Shown piece by piece: positions 55,894-64,000 of a stretch of 64,000 bases of DNA; position 1 is the stretch's first letter; each line of letters opens with the position of its first letter. The notes under the pieces were generated by a model that worked only from the letters and a program-made list of their open reading frames with translations, did not search any database and was not told the origin of the DNA. The DNA comes from Pseudoalteromonas spongiae UST010723-006 (lineage in GTDB: Bacteria; Pseudomonadota; Gammaproteobacteria; Enterobacterales; Alteromonadaceae), in NCBI RefSeq assembly GCF_000238255.3, contig NZ_CP011039.1:2095001-2159000 (forward strand), in the 5' to 3' direction. The position numbers and the translations under genes are program-made.

Positions 55894-58678
55894 GATTTTC
55901 TCCGGGCTCAACTTCCTTTTTAGCAAAGCGCGCGGGCATTAGCTTTGCTAACGCGGTGAGCGTTTTTTTGATCCATTCGTCATAAAGACCTGAATGCAGT
56001 AATTGATTATTGCGTGCGTACAGTTCTATTGCCTGATCTTCAAAGGGTATCGCTTGCTCTTCAAGTAACAACTCGTACTGTTCTAACGCAAGATCTTTAA
56101 GCTGCTTTGGCCTTTCTGACGACATAATATCTTGCGCCATCAGGTGGTAGATTTGTGCAATCTTAAAATTCGCCTGCGTGGAGTACTGGCCAAGTGCGTA
56201 ATCTGCCAACTGTTGATAACGCTCAAGCGCCACAGTCATATGTTTACGCTTGCGCGCTAAACTTGTTTTTAGCGGTACGGTTAATTTACTTTTTTGGTAA
56301 ACATAAAACGCATCGTTAGCAAAGACCTCGGTTGCTTTAGCGGCCTCGGTTTTAGCCCAAGTGAGTTCACTCTCGGGGGCAACTTTATAAGCGGCGATAA
56401 TTTTGTTTAACCAAAAGCGACGTTCACTGGCTTTATTTTGTTTTTGATAAATATTTGCCAGTTCCACTTTTGCCTGCAGGTTTTGTGCGAATGGTGTTGG
56501 GTAACTGTGAGCGTATGTACGAAACTGCAGACGCGCATTTTCAATATCGCCCATATTGCGATAATGCTCAGCACTTTGATAGAGCGAAATACGACGCGTA
56601 TTTTCATCACTGTGGCTAGTTGCAAGATAAGCGTACTGCGCAGCCAGCTTATCGCCTTGTTGTGTATTTTTATAAATCGCTATTTTTTGCGTTTGCAGCG
56701 ACTCAATATTTTTTGACGTTGGATAACGTATAATAAAATCGTCGACCCACTTGCTCGCTTGGCTAAATAACTGCAACGATATGAGGTATTGCGTTAAATT
56801 GTATTGTACTTGCTCACGGTACAATGTGGATGGCAACAAGGTTAACAGCGCAATGTATTTATCTGCTGCGAGCTGCACATTGGTCGCCGCCACAGCTTCA
56901 GCCTGCTTAATCATACTTTGCGCTAGATTTTCGCGCACTAAAGATGCTTGCTCTGATGACTTTGCTAACAACTGCTTGTAAGCACTCTCGGCGCTTGCAT
57001 AATCTTGTAAATTGTAATGGCTGTGTGCCGCTAGCAGCTGCGCTTGATACATTTCAGAATCAGATAAACTAAACTGTTCAACGTGCGCAAACTTTGTTAG
57101 CAAAACATCATACATTTGACGTTCAAATAATAAATTAAACGCTTGTAATACAACAGTACTTGCCGATTTGTGCGTGCTGAACAAAGTTGCAAACTTAAGC
57201 CAGTTATCAACGACTTCAACTACAAATTCGTGTTGTCTTGCGTCACCGCGTTGTGATCTTTGTTTATTAGCAAGCTGTGTTTTGTAAATTGATACAACTG
57301 CAAACCCTGCATCACTTTGGTATTTGTTCGGCTCGGCTGAATAGGCAATTGTTTGGTACTCAGATAACGCTTTTTGCCATTGCTGACTTTGATACAAACT
57401 CTCAGCTAACAAGTAATGGCTGTCGATATCGCCTTGTTGCTTTAGTTGTAAGGTGTCGAGATAACGCTGATAACCTATAGCGGCTGCGCTAAACGCAGTA
57501 ATCGCGTTTTCATTTTGCTTAGCAAGTTGTTGCCCTTGATAATAACTGCGATCTGCGTATTTCTTTTCAAGAGTCTTTAAGGCAAGATAATGTGCATCTG
57601 TTGGTTCCGTCGCTAAGTAGGTGCTGCCAACACCAAATTCGCGAATAAATTGCTGCTCATAATCCGTTAGTAATAATTTAAAGTTCGCTTTTTTAAACAC
57701 CGACATTTGCGCCAAGGCAAAATCTACTTTGTGGTTTGGCTCTGGCGATGTGGTAATAAAGCTCTGATAGGTTTTGGCCGCATCAAGATAGCGTTTTTGC
57801 TCGATATAGTAATTTGCCAGCGAGTCAAAATTCATAAAGCTAAACGCTTGCCAACCATACTGCTGATAATGAGAAACCGGATCTTGTTCAAAATCACTAT
57901 ATGAGAAAATCACACTCATAATACGCAATGTATCCGCTACTAAATAACGGTCGCTATTATTAAGCTGTTCGATATTTATTACCGTCTTACCATCTTGCTC
58001 AAGGGCAAGACTAAGTACTTGCGTAAAGCTATTAAGCGATGCTTGATAGTTAAACAATTTAAAATCTGACCATGCCAGCATATAGCGCGATGTACTGACA
58101 AGTGGCGAGTCGGGATAACTTTCAACCAGCGTTAGATAACGATTTTTCGCTTGCTCATACTGCTTTTGGTTAAACATGTATTCGCCTTGGCGGAAAATCA
58201 GCTCTTCATTATGGGCAAAGTCAGGATAGTCGCGAATTAGTTCGCTCGTCACATCAAATGCCGCTTGCTGATCCCCTTTTAAGAAATACGCTTTGGCTAA
58301 TTGATAAAGTACCTCATCTCGCCCATCTAGTGCTTCAGAGTTTGCCAACAACGCCAAATACTGATTAACCGTATTATCAAAGTAACCAGAATCTTGTGTT
58401 ACACCTTGTTCTTGCGCGAGTTGCTGTTGTTCTAAGCTTAACTGGGCTAAGCGACTATTCGCTTGTTGTCGTGCACTTGCTTTAGGTGCAAGCGCGACAA
58501 TTTCTTGATATGCAGCAGCAAGTTGCTCAGGTGTAGGTGCAGCTTCTGTAACCGTGGTTTGTGGTAACTCTGTCGCTAAGTCGAGTTCTCCCAAAGTGTT
58601 ACGTTTAGCCGGTTCTGGCTGCGTTAAAAAGCACGCAGTCAAACTCAATGACAATACACTCACAGTTAAGCGCTTCAT
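55880..58678 (-). CDS. large TPR lipoprotein
   Basis: Exported lipoprotein of 932 residues, signal MKRLTVSVLSLSLTAC. The chain is nearly all helical repeats, with readable TPR units such as YQLAKAYFLKGDQQAAFDVT, KQYEQAKNRYLTLVESYPDSPL and QKALSEYQTIAY. It starts in an ATGA overlap with the previous gene. A scaffold between the outer membrane and periplasmic parts of the complex is likely; it resembles the large TPR proteins of Glt systems. Confidence 0.88.
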   Translation of the reverse strand: MKRLTVSVLSLSLTACFLTQPEPAKRNTLGELDLATELPQTTVTEAAPTPEQLAAAYQEIVALAPKASARQQANSRLAQLSLEQQQLAQEQGVTQDSGYFDNTVNQYLALLANSEALDGRDEVLYQLAKAYFLKGDQQAAFDVTSELIRDYPDFAHNEELIFRQGEYMFNQKQYEQAKNRYLTLVESYPDSPLVSTSRYMLAWSDFKLFNYQASLNSFTQVLSLALEQDGKTVINIEQLNNSDRYLVADTLRIMSVIFSYSDFEQDPVSHYQQYGWQAFSFMNFDSLANYYIEQKRYLDAAKTYQSFITTSPEPNHKVDFALAQMSVFKKANFKLLLTDYEQQFIREFGVGSTYLATEPTDAHYLALKTLEKKYADRSYYQGQQLAKQNENAITAFSAAAIGYQRYLDTLQLKQQGDIDSHYLLAESLYQSQQWQKALSEYQTIAYSAEPNKYQSDAGFAVVSIYKTQLANKQRSQRGDARQHEFVVEVVDNWLKFATLFSTHKSASTVVLQAFNLLFERQMYDVLLTKFAHVEQFSLSDSEMYQAQLLAAHSHYNLQDYASAESAYKQLLAKSSEQASLVRENLAQSMIKQAEAVAATNVQLAADKYIALLTLLPSTLYREQVQYNLTQYLISLQLFSQASKWVDDFIIRYPTSKNIESLQTQKIAIYKNTQQGDKLAAQYAYLATSHSDENTRRISLYQSAEHYRNMGDIENARLQFRTYAHSYPTPFAQNLQAKVELANIYQKQNKASERRFWLNKIIAAYKVAPESELTWAKTEAAKATEVFANDAFYVYQKSKLTVPLKTSLARKRKHMTVALERYQQLADYALGQYSTQANFKIAQIYHLMAQDIMSSERPKQLKDLALEQYELLLEEQAIPFEDQAIELYARNNQLLHSGLYDEWIKKTLTALAKLMPARFAKKEVEPGENHAIY

Positions 58679-60474
58679 AATGCGTCACCTTTGCTACTAT
58701 CTACCTGCATTGCCAGTGCTTCAAGCGCGATACTACGCATCACTTTTAACTTAAATTGGTCATCGGCTAAAAACTGTGATGATGCCTTTAAGTCGTCCAA
58801 CAGTAGCTGTTGAATTTCAGCGACTTGCTTATTAATCAGGGTATTTACACTTTGTTGGTTTAATGCCAATTGTTGCTGCGTTTTTGCCAACCGTTCATTA
58901 AGGGCATTAAAATCCCGTTGCGATTCAATTAACGCTTGGCTGTTATTATATTGCGACTGTGCTTTATCTAGCATAAGTTGCGCTTGTGCAAGTTGCTGCT
59001 TATGCGCTTGGTAGCGCTCGTCAAATTGATAATCTTGCTGCCATACTAAAATACCTTTTAAGCGTTCTAAACGCGCTTGTTGCGATGCGATATTGCGAGA
59101 CGATTTGAGTGAGTCAATTTTATGTTGGGCTGATAAAATACGCTTTTGCGCTTGCAGTTCTGTTTTATTTAATAAGCCACTGCGAGTATTTTTAGCCTTA
59201 TTTAATGATGCTTGTAACACTTGCAACTGCTGCTGTTGCTGGCGCAAATCAGATAAGTAGTTTGGTAAATTAGTAGCTTGGATAATGCGATTTTGACGGG
59301 CTGCCTTTTCTTGCAATAACGCAGCATAATTAGTGAGCTGACGCTGTTGCACATTAAATTGCGAAGCTAATTCTGTTAACTCAAAAAGTGCATGGCGTTT
59401 TGCATCAAAATCATCGCTTAACAATCCAACATGAAGTATATCCATGTAACCTTTAAGCGCAGTGTCATTTTGTAATGTATCACGCAGCCATGCCGTATTA
59501 TTGACCTGTTTATTCACCGCATCTAAGCGCGTATTAAAGGCGACAAATTGCTGCTCTGCGGCATCTATTGCATCAACAGCGAGTGCAAAACGTTCAGTAC
59601 TAACAAACACATGTGCTTTAGCGGTTAATGCCTGGTGCTTCGCAAACACATCTCCGCTTGTTGATTCAATAATAACATTCAGAGCCGCCAAGGCTTTGGC
59701 GTATTGCTGCTGCATTAATAAGCTCGCAGCTAATCCGTATAACGCTTCGTTAAACCAAAGCGACTGCTGTGATACTTGCGAAAATGCCTGTTCGGCATGC
59801 GTTGCTTGGTCATTTTCTAAAGCGGCATAACCTAAAGCGAGAAAGCTTCTATCAAGTAATGCATGCTGTTCTTGGTCTAATTCTGGCAATGTTAATAATG
59901 CCAGCGCCGCATCTTGATTGCTTGGTGAACCAACTAGTATGTTATGGGCAAGGTAGTGATGTGATTGCCTTCCAACGGGCAGCTGCGATAACGCAGTATT
60001 TGCCTGTGCAGGATTACTAAGAGCTAAGCCAAGTCGCCCTTGTAAATAGTAAAAGGTGTTATGCCACGCTATGTCTTTTGTCGGAGGCGTAATTTCTGAT
60101 AGCGTTTGCTGTGCAAGCTTCGCGTCGTTATTTGCAAAATAAACCCGCGCTAATTGCAATTTAGCGTAATTCAATAAGTCTTGGTCTTGCTCACTCAGTA
60201 ATGCGTTAAAGTCACGTGCTGCCGTCATATGCAAACCATATGAAAATGCAGCGCCGGCTTTTACAACTTGAGCATCAACACCTGGGTGGTCAATGCCTCC
60301 TTTCGCATCTGCAATAGCAAATTCGGTGAGTGCTTGCTGGTAGTTTTGCTGGTAAAGCTGATACAAAGCAACACCATACTTCTCGTCACTTACAGCTGCT
60401 TGTTGCGTGGAGTTGGGTTCAGCATTCGCTTTGACCGCTAGCGCGAGCAATGTGGTAACAACCAAGGTTCTCAT
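58675..60474 (-). CDS. exported TPR and coiled-coil protein
   Basis: 599-residue exported protein (signal MRTLVVTTLLALAVKANA). The N-terminal two thirds carry TPR-like repeats (YGVALYQLYQQNYQQALTEF, AKLQLARVYFANNDAKLA); residues about 400-570 form a Gln-rich coiled coil. No lipobox. It begins three bases after the preceding gene and overlaps the next. Confidence 0.85.
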   Translation of the reverse strand: MRTLVVTTLLALAVKANAEPNSTQQAAVSDEKYGVALYQLYQQNYQQALTEFAIADAKGGIDHPGVDAQVVKAGAAFSYGLHMTAARDFNALLSEQDQDLLNYAKLQLARVYFANNDAKLAQQTLSEITPPTKDIAWHNTFYYLQGRLGLALSNPAQANTALSQLPVGRQSHHYLAHNILVGSPSNQDAALALLTLPELDQEQHALLDRSFLALGYAALENDQATHAEQAFSQVSQQSLWFNEALYGLAASLLMQQQYAKALAALNVIIESTSGDVFAKHQALTAKAHVFVSTERFALAVDAIDAAEQQFVAFNTRLDAVNKQVNNTAWLRDTLQNDTALKGYMDILHVGLLSDDFDAKRHALFELTELASQFNVQQRQLTNYAALLQEKAARQNRIIQATNLPNYLSDLRQQQQQLQVLQASLNKAKNTRSGLLNKTELQAQKRILSAQHKIDSLKSSRNIASQQARLERLKGILVWQQDYQFDERYQAHKQQLAQAQLMLDKAQSQYNNSQALIESQRDFNALNERLAKTQQQLALNQQSVNTLINKQVAEIQQLLLDDLKASSQFLADDQFKLKVMRSIALEALAMQVDSSKGDAL

Positions 60475-60477
60475 GAC

Positions 60478-60996
60478 TTACTCAATTTCTCGAATAGTGA
60501 AATCTGCTTGTTCTTTCGCGCTGTTTGCGCTGATCACCAGCTCAATTGCTTTTGCCTCATCATCTTTATTAAAGGTTAATGTAGCTGCACGTTTAATATC
60601 ACGACCTTGCGGCCCTTTACCAATAACATAAGCAGTAAGTTGGTGCTCACCTTGTTTTACATTACCTTGGTACAAACGATGTACCCCACCTTTAGCAAGC
60701 GCGTTAACTTGCTTTTCGGTATATAGATAATGAGTCGCTAGCTCGTCATCAACCATGAGTTTAATTGAGTCAATGGTGAACAGTTCACTAGCATCCATCG
60801 CGACATAGAATGCAATTTGCGTCGCCGGTGGATAAAGTAAATCTTCTTCTAAAATAAATAGGTCTCGATTGAGCGCAATTGCTTGCTGTTTTAAGTTTTC
60901 AATTTGCTCGCTAAGTGGCTTATTATCAACGCTGTACACATTAAGGCTAAGCACAGTACACAACATAATTAAGGTGTTTTTTAGCATGGTTTTCAT
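60478..60996 (-). CDS. exported protein of unknown function
   Basis: 172 residues with signal peptide (MLKNTLIMLCTVLSLNVYS). A short coiled coil (LSEQIENLKQQAIALNRDLFILEEDLLYPP) is followed by a beta-rich part (QIAFYVAM, IDSIKLMVDDELATHYLY, GEHQLTAYVIG). It looks like a periplasmic binding or adaptor domain. Not recognised, and it has no DNA-binding feature. Conserved position in the operon between DUF3570 and TPR genes. Confidence 0.75.
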   Translation of the reverse strand: MKTMLKNTLIMLCTVLSLNVYSVDNKPLSEQIENLKQQAIALNRDLFILEEDLLYPPATQIAFYVAMDASELFTIDSIKLMVDDELATHYLYTEKQVNALAKGGVHRLYQGNVKQGEHQLTAYVIGKGPQGRDIKRAATLTFNKDDEAKAIELVISANSAKEQADFTIREIE

Positions 60997-61008
60997 TGTT
61001 ACTTTTCC

Positions 61009-62148
61009 CTAGTACCAAAGCGACACATAAGCTCTTAGCACATTTGCTGAGAAACTATAAAAATCTTCTTGCCCCGGATTATCCGTTTGTAGCACGTTTC
61101 TAAAATCGTCATAGTCAAAACGAATATGATCCCACGCAAAGTTTACGCTGGCACTTTTTATCAAGCTGGAACGATCAAAAGTATGTAAATAACGTGCTTT
61201 GAGCCCAATGGTTAAATCATTAAAAGAACTCATTTCTTTATCACGTGCCATAAAATTAAACTGATCTTTTCTATCAAACATATCTCGATAAAAGTCGGCT
61301 TTGCTTTGCGTGTAATGGCGCACATGAAAATCAATTAACCAATTATCATATAACGCCTGACTGTAACCGAGCTTATAGTTACTGGCAGCTATGCCCCAAG
61401 TATCACTAAAATAACGAACTTCACCGTATAGTGCGGCGTTGATTGGCAAAAAATAGCGGGTTCTGAGCGCTGCAGCATTGCTGGTGCGCGTTTCAGGGTA
61501 AATCTCGGTAGCGTAGCTGTAGCCAAGTGCAGCGGTGTCATCACGATAGCGGTAAGAGCGGTACGGGTTATTTAAATAGCCCTGTTCGGTAATCGCCTCA
61601 ATATTGAAATCAAAGGTCCAGTTTTTGCTCGCCACTTGCGACCAAGACAATGCATAGTTGGCGCGCTTCACTTCTTCACTAAAAAGCGCATTGCCGTTTT
61701 GCATCACAATATCGTCGCCTTGGGCATAGCTCAAACTAAGCACCGATAAATCACCAAAAAAGCTCTGACTAACAGCCAGTTTGTAGCTTTTTGCGTCGTA
61801 ATCATTTTCTTGCGATTGGCTGTAACCAAGTGAGAACAACGTTTTTTCATTTAGAAAATCGACGCCTACAGACTGCTCGTCACGTTCTTCTTTATAAGGG
61901 CTGGCCGTTGCCAATACGTCAATTGATGCCGAACTTACCGAGTCCACATAATAATTAGCCGAAACCGATACCGCTTTGGAAACTTTTTTACGAATTAAAA
62001 TCGACGGACCGTCAATGCTCATGCCGCCACCATCATAACTGTGGTACATCGCATCAACACGATCTTCCGGTAATACCGCCGCGCAAATACTTAAACTCAC
62101 GAACATAAAGCTCGCAACAAGGTATTTAAATAGATTAGTTACAGCCAC
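61009..62148 (-). CDS. DUF3570 outer-membrane protein
   Basis: Beta-barrel-like protein of 379 residues by the preferred start. The DUF3570 hallmark is clear: MYHSYDGGGMSIDGPSILIRK followed by SVSSASIDVLATASPYKEERDE. Its end, AYVSLWY, suits a barrel. The signal peptide (VTNLFKYLVASFMFVSLSICAA) implies a start near GTG 62148 with AGGTGG upstream, overlapping the DUF4266 stop by 14 bases; reading extends to 62277. DUF3570 and DUF4266 commonly co-occur with FAD-protein transferase genes in flavinylation-linked clusters. Confidence 0.83.
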   Translation of the reverse strand: MAVTNLFKYLVASFMFVSLSICAAVLPEDRVDAMYHSYDGGGMSIDGPSILIRKKVSKAVSVSANYYVDSVSSASIDVLATASPYKEERDEQSVGVDFLNEKTLFSLGYSQSQENDYDAKSYKLAVSQSFFGDLSVLSLSYAQGDDIVMQNGNALFSEEVKRANYALSWSQVASKNWTFDFNIEAITEQGYLNNPYRSYRYRDDTAALGYSYATEIYPETRTSNAAALRTRYFLPINAALYGEVRYFSDTWGIAASNYKLGYSQALYDNWLIDFHVRHYTQSKADFYRDMFDRKDQFNFMARDKEMSSFNDLTIGLKARYLHTFDRSSLIKSASVNFAWDHIRFDYDDFRNVLQTDNPGQEDFYSFSANVLRAYVSLWY

Positions 62149-62362
62149 AGCCACCACCTGATGTGCCTTCTGCACCCTTTGCGCCTTCCCGTGCTTGATA
62201 AACATGGTGAATGTAACCCGATTCAACTGCATCAAGCTGCCACTGCATAACAGGTTGTGCAAGGTTTTCACGCTCATACGGTTTTACCCACGGCTCAAAG
62301 CCATCTGTTGCAGCACAGCCGGTTAGCAATAAAGTAAAACAAATCGCAATTAATTTATTCAC
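62135..62362 (-). CDS. DUF4266 small lipoprotein
   Basis: 75-residue lipoprotein (signal to LLLTGC) ending in the family's Gly/Cys tail GGGCGCN, with VKPYERENLAQPVM and a histidine-containing YIHHVYQAREG segment. The start is GTG at 62362, overlapping the thioredoxin stop by 8 bases. The terminal Cys pair may bind metal or form a thioether or disulfide with the adjacent thioredoxin's substrate; this is inference. Confidence 0.87.
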   Translation of the reverse strand: MNKLIAICFTLLLTGCAATDGFEPWVKPYERENLAQPVMQWQLDAVESGYIHHVYQAREGAKGAEGTSGGGCGCN

Positions 62363-62849
62363 GGATCAATGCCTTAACCATTTTCTTATAGAGTTTTTCA
62401 TCGCCAGCCTGATAGCCATAATGGACATAGCGTAAGTTGCTATTGCGGTCAATCACAACCGTTGTTGGCATGGCTTCTACATCGTAAAGCTTACTAACGG
62501 TATTTTGCTCATCAAGCAAAATTGGAAAAGACACGTTAAGCTCATTAATAAACTCTTTTGCCTTTTGGTTTTGCTGTTCCACATTAACGCCAAGCACGGT
62601 AAAGCCTAAATCGCTGTATTTAGCGTGTAACTCGTCAAGTAATGGCATTTCTTTACGGCACGGTCCGCACCAGCTCGCCCAAAAGTTAATCAGTACAACC
62701 TGACCACTTAGCTCTTTTAAGCGCACGTTATCACCGCTTAACGCCTTTAATGTAAAGTCGGGCGCACTTTTATTGAGCTCTGCCGATGTTGCATTGCCCA
62801 CAAACATGCTGGTTAGAAATAATGTGATGATGATTATTATTTTTTTCAT
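62355..62849 (-). CDS. TlpA/ResA-like periplasmic thioredoxin
   Basis: 164-residue thiol-disulfide oxidoreductase with signal peptide and the WASWCGPCRKEMPLL active site, and the cis-Pro segment AMPTTVVID. TlpA-type proteins reduce periplasmic cysteines. Its place before DUF4266 (with two terminal Cys) suggests that protein as a client. Start is ATG at 62849. Confidence 0.93.
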   Translation of the reverse strand: MKKIIIIITLFLTSMFVGNATSAELNKSAPDFTLKALSGDNVRLKELSGQVVLINFWASWCGPCRKEMPLLDELHAKYSDLGFTVLGVNVEQQNQKAKEFINELNVSFPILLDEQNTVSKLYDVEAMPTTVVIDRNSNLRYVHYGYQAGDEKLYKKMVKALIRE

Positions 62850-62861
62850 TAAACAAATACC

Positions 62862-63509
62862 TTAGAAATAAACGCTTAAGCCAAGCGTAAATGCGAGGTT
62901 ATGCACAGTTTCAGGATCACCTAAAATGTCACTTTCAAATACGTAGTCGGTCATATCGATTTGCACCGTGACAAAATCGTTCAGCAACATGCGGTAACCC
63001 GCACCAACAGATACCGTAAAACGGTCGTCACCACCAAATTCGGTGGTGCCTGCGCCTAACGTAAAATAGTAAGCACTATTAAGCGTGAGGTTCTGTGACA
63101 CAAAGGTTTCGCCCTTAAGGTTATAACCGATACCTAAATCCAGTAACTGATAATCGCGCTCTTCATCTGTCAATAATTTTGCGCCACCGCTAAGCTTTTC
63201 GTAGCTTGTTTCTCCGGCGGTTGCTGTGCCGTATTTAAAATAGCTAAAAAAGTCTTCATTGATGTGATACGCCAACTTTGCACCCGCCAGCGAAGTCGAT
63301 GAAAAGTCAGCAATTGAGATAACGCCACCATAAACACCAAATTCAAAATCATCGCTATCTATCTGCGCTTCTTCTATATCGGTACGTGCTATTTGCGGGT
63401 CAACAACTGGGCTTACTTGTTGCTCATTATTTGCGTTACTTGGCGCTGAAAAAGTCAATGCTAAGGTTGCTAACGCAGTTAGAAAAATACCGTGATACCT
63501 AATTTCCAC
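62862..63509 (-). CDS. outer-membrane beta-barrel protein
   Basis: 215 residues, signal MEIRYHGIFLTALATLALTFSAPSNA from a GTG start, then a beta-barrel: alternating strands (YFSYFKYGTA-like, YRMLLNDFVTVQIDMTDYVF) and end FTLGLSVYF with terminal Phe. Similar to TIGR04565-type barrels that recur in myxobacterial Glt clusters. Its start lies 31 bases inside the preceding barrel gene. Confidence 0.8.
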   Translation of the reverse strand: MEIRYHGIFLTALATLALTFSAPSNANNEQQVSPVVDPQIARTDIEEAQIDSDDFEFGVYGGVISIADFSSTSLAGAKLAYHINEDFFSYFKYGTATAGETSYEKLSGGAKLLTDEERDYQLLDLGIGYNLKGETFVSQNLTLNSAYYFTLGAGTTEFGGDDRFTVSVGAGYRMLLNDFVTVQIDMTDYVFESDILGDPETVHNLAFTLGLSVYF

Positions 63510-64000
63510 AACTCTAAATCCTCTGTAACATCACGCTCGGTAAGTGCGCTAAAACGTTTGTATTCTGCTTTAAAGACAAAACGACTGGTAATATATGTGT
63601 TTAAGCCCACAGTGGCGCTTAATAAGTCTGACTGTCTGGTTTCATCGCCACCACCAATAATCGGTGTTTTTGGCGTTGTCCAAACCTGACCTGCACCGAT
63701 ACCTAAATAAGGTGAAAAGCGCCAATGGGGAAATGGGTGATGGAAAACCGATAAATCAACTAGCTGATTTTTTGCCACTGAACCAAGTGCATAGCTGTAC
63801 TCTAATTGACTCGATAAATGACGCGTAAAACGCCAACTCGCATTAACTGACTGGCTATTTACACCTTCCAACTGGCCAAGACCAATACCAAAGCTAAATG
63901 TCTGGTTTTCAAATGCATCAAGCGTTGCGTCTGTCACTAAAAAAGGTTTACCGTCTAATGTTAAGGTTTCAACCAATTCTTGTTGTTTTGCCCAGCCTTG
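63479..64000 (-). CDS. outer-membrane beta-barrel protein (5' truncated)
   Basis: The frame is open to the right edge, so the N terminus is outside the window. The visible 173 residues make beta strands (FSFGIGLGQLEG, LSSQLEYSYALGSVAK, FSPYLGIGAGQVWTT) ending GITVFF with a terminal Phe. It appears paralogous to the next barrel gene and is first of the visible operon. Confidence 0.8.
   Translation of the reverse strand, partial: QGWAKQQELVETLTLDGKPFLVTDATLDAFENQTFSFGIGLGQLEGVNSQSVNASWRFTRHLSSQLEYSYALGSVAKNQLVDLSVFHHPFPHWRFSPYLGIGAGQVWTTPKTPIIGGGDETRQSDLLSATVGLNTYITSRFVFKAEYKRFSALTERDVTEDLELWKLGITVFF

Noticed and set aside
60478-60996. AraC-type regulator identity for the 172-residue protein
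   Set aside because: It has a signal peptide and no helix-turn-helix; it must be periplasmic.

Overview
The window looks like chromosomal DNA of a marine gammaproteobacterium of the order Alteromonadales, most likely Pseudoalteromonas or a close relative. This rests on low G+C, an ArcA/ArcB pair, alaS-lysC-csrA synteny, the oadGAB sodium pump, a TonB receptor, large tRNA arrays and AT-rich short palindromic repeats. It is an inference from gene content and protein resemblance, not from a database search. Almost all of the window is intact coding sequence; I saw no prophage, CRISPR array or transposase gene.

Layout. 1-4.7 kb: 3' part of a secreted ImpA-type M60 metalloprotease with tandem Ig-like repeats, convergent with a TonB-dependent receptor (4.9-7.6 kb). 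8-13.9 kb: a three-gene RND efflux operon whose pump carries an in-frame 26-residue duplication. 14.2-15.2 kb: a Phe/Thr tRNA array with flanking debris and a palindromic repeat. 15.5-18.2 kb: a hybrid histidine kinase whose stop codon abuts a MITE-like element. 18.6-22.3 kb: yggX, mutY, trmB, rsmC and a DUF3293 gene. 22.4-24.6 kb: a sensor kinase coupled to a YfiR protein. 25-28 kb: arcA and arcB tail to tail. 28-36.6 kb: a secreted cyanophycinase-like protein, DUF2726, mtnN-cbiB-btuF, ogt, tyrS and an M23 peptidase. 36.7-42.3 kb: a DUF6351 esterase-like lipoprotein, a tiny membrane protein and oadGAB, with two perfect PdhR-like operators upstream of oadG. 42.8-43.8 kb: an Arg/Ser tRNA array with pseudo-tRNAs. 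44-52 kb: a DUF885 lipoprotein, csrA, lysC, alaS, recX, a membrane protein and ribA.

52.2-64 kb (continuing past the right edge) is the most unusual part: fourteen tightly packed or overlapping minus-strand genes for envelope proteins. They encode two beta-barrel proteins, a TlpA-like thioredoxin, DUF4266, DUF3570, three TPR proteins, two small unknown exported proteins, one MotA/TolQ/ExbB channel, two ExbD proteins and an AgmX/PglI-type TonB-like protein. The set resembles the Myxococcus Agl/Glt trans-envelope machine joined to a DUF3570/DUF4266 module. The two ExbD proteins differ at the proton-carrying Asp position (Ser versus Asp). It reads as a proton-driven trans-envelope machine of unknown output and is the best candidate for an undescribed system here.
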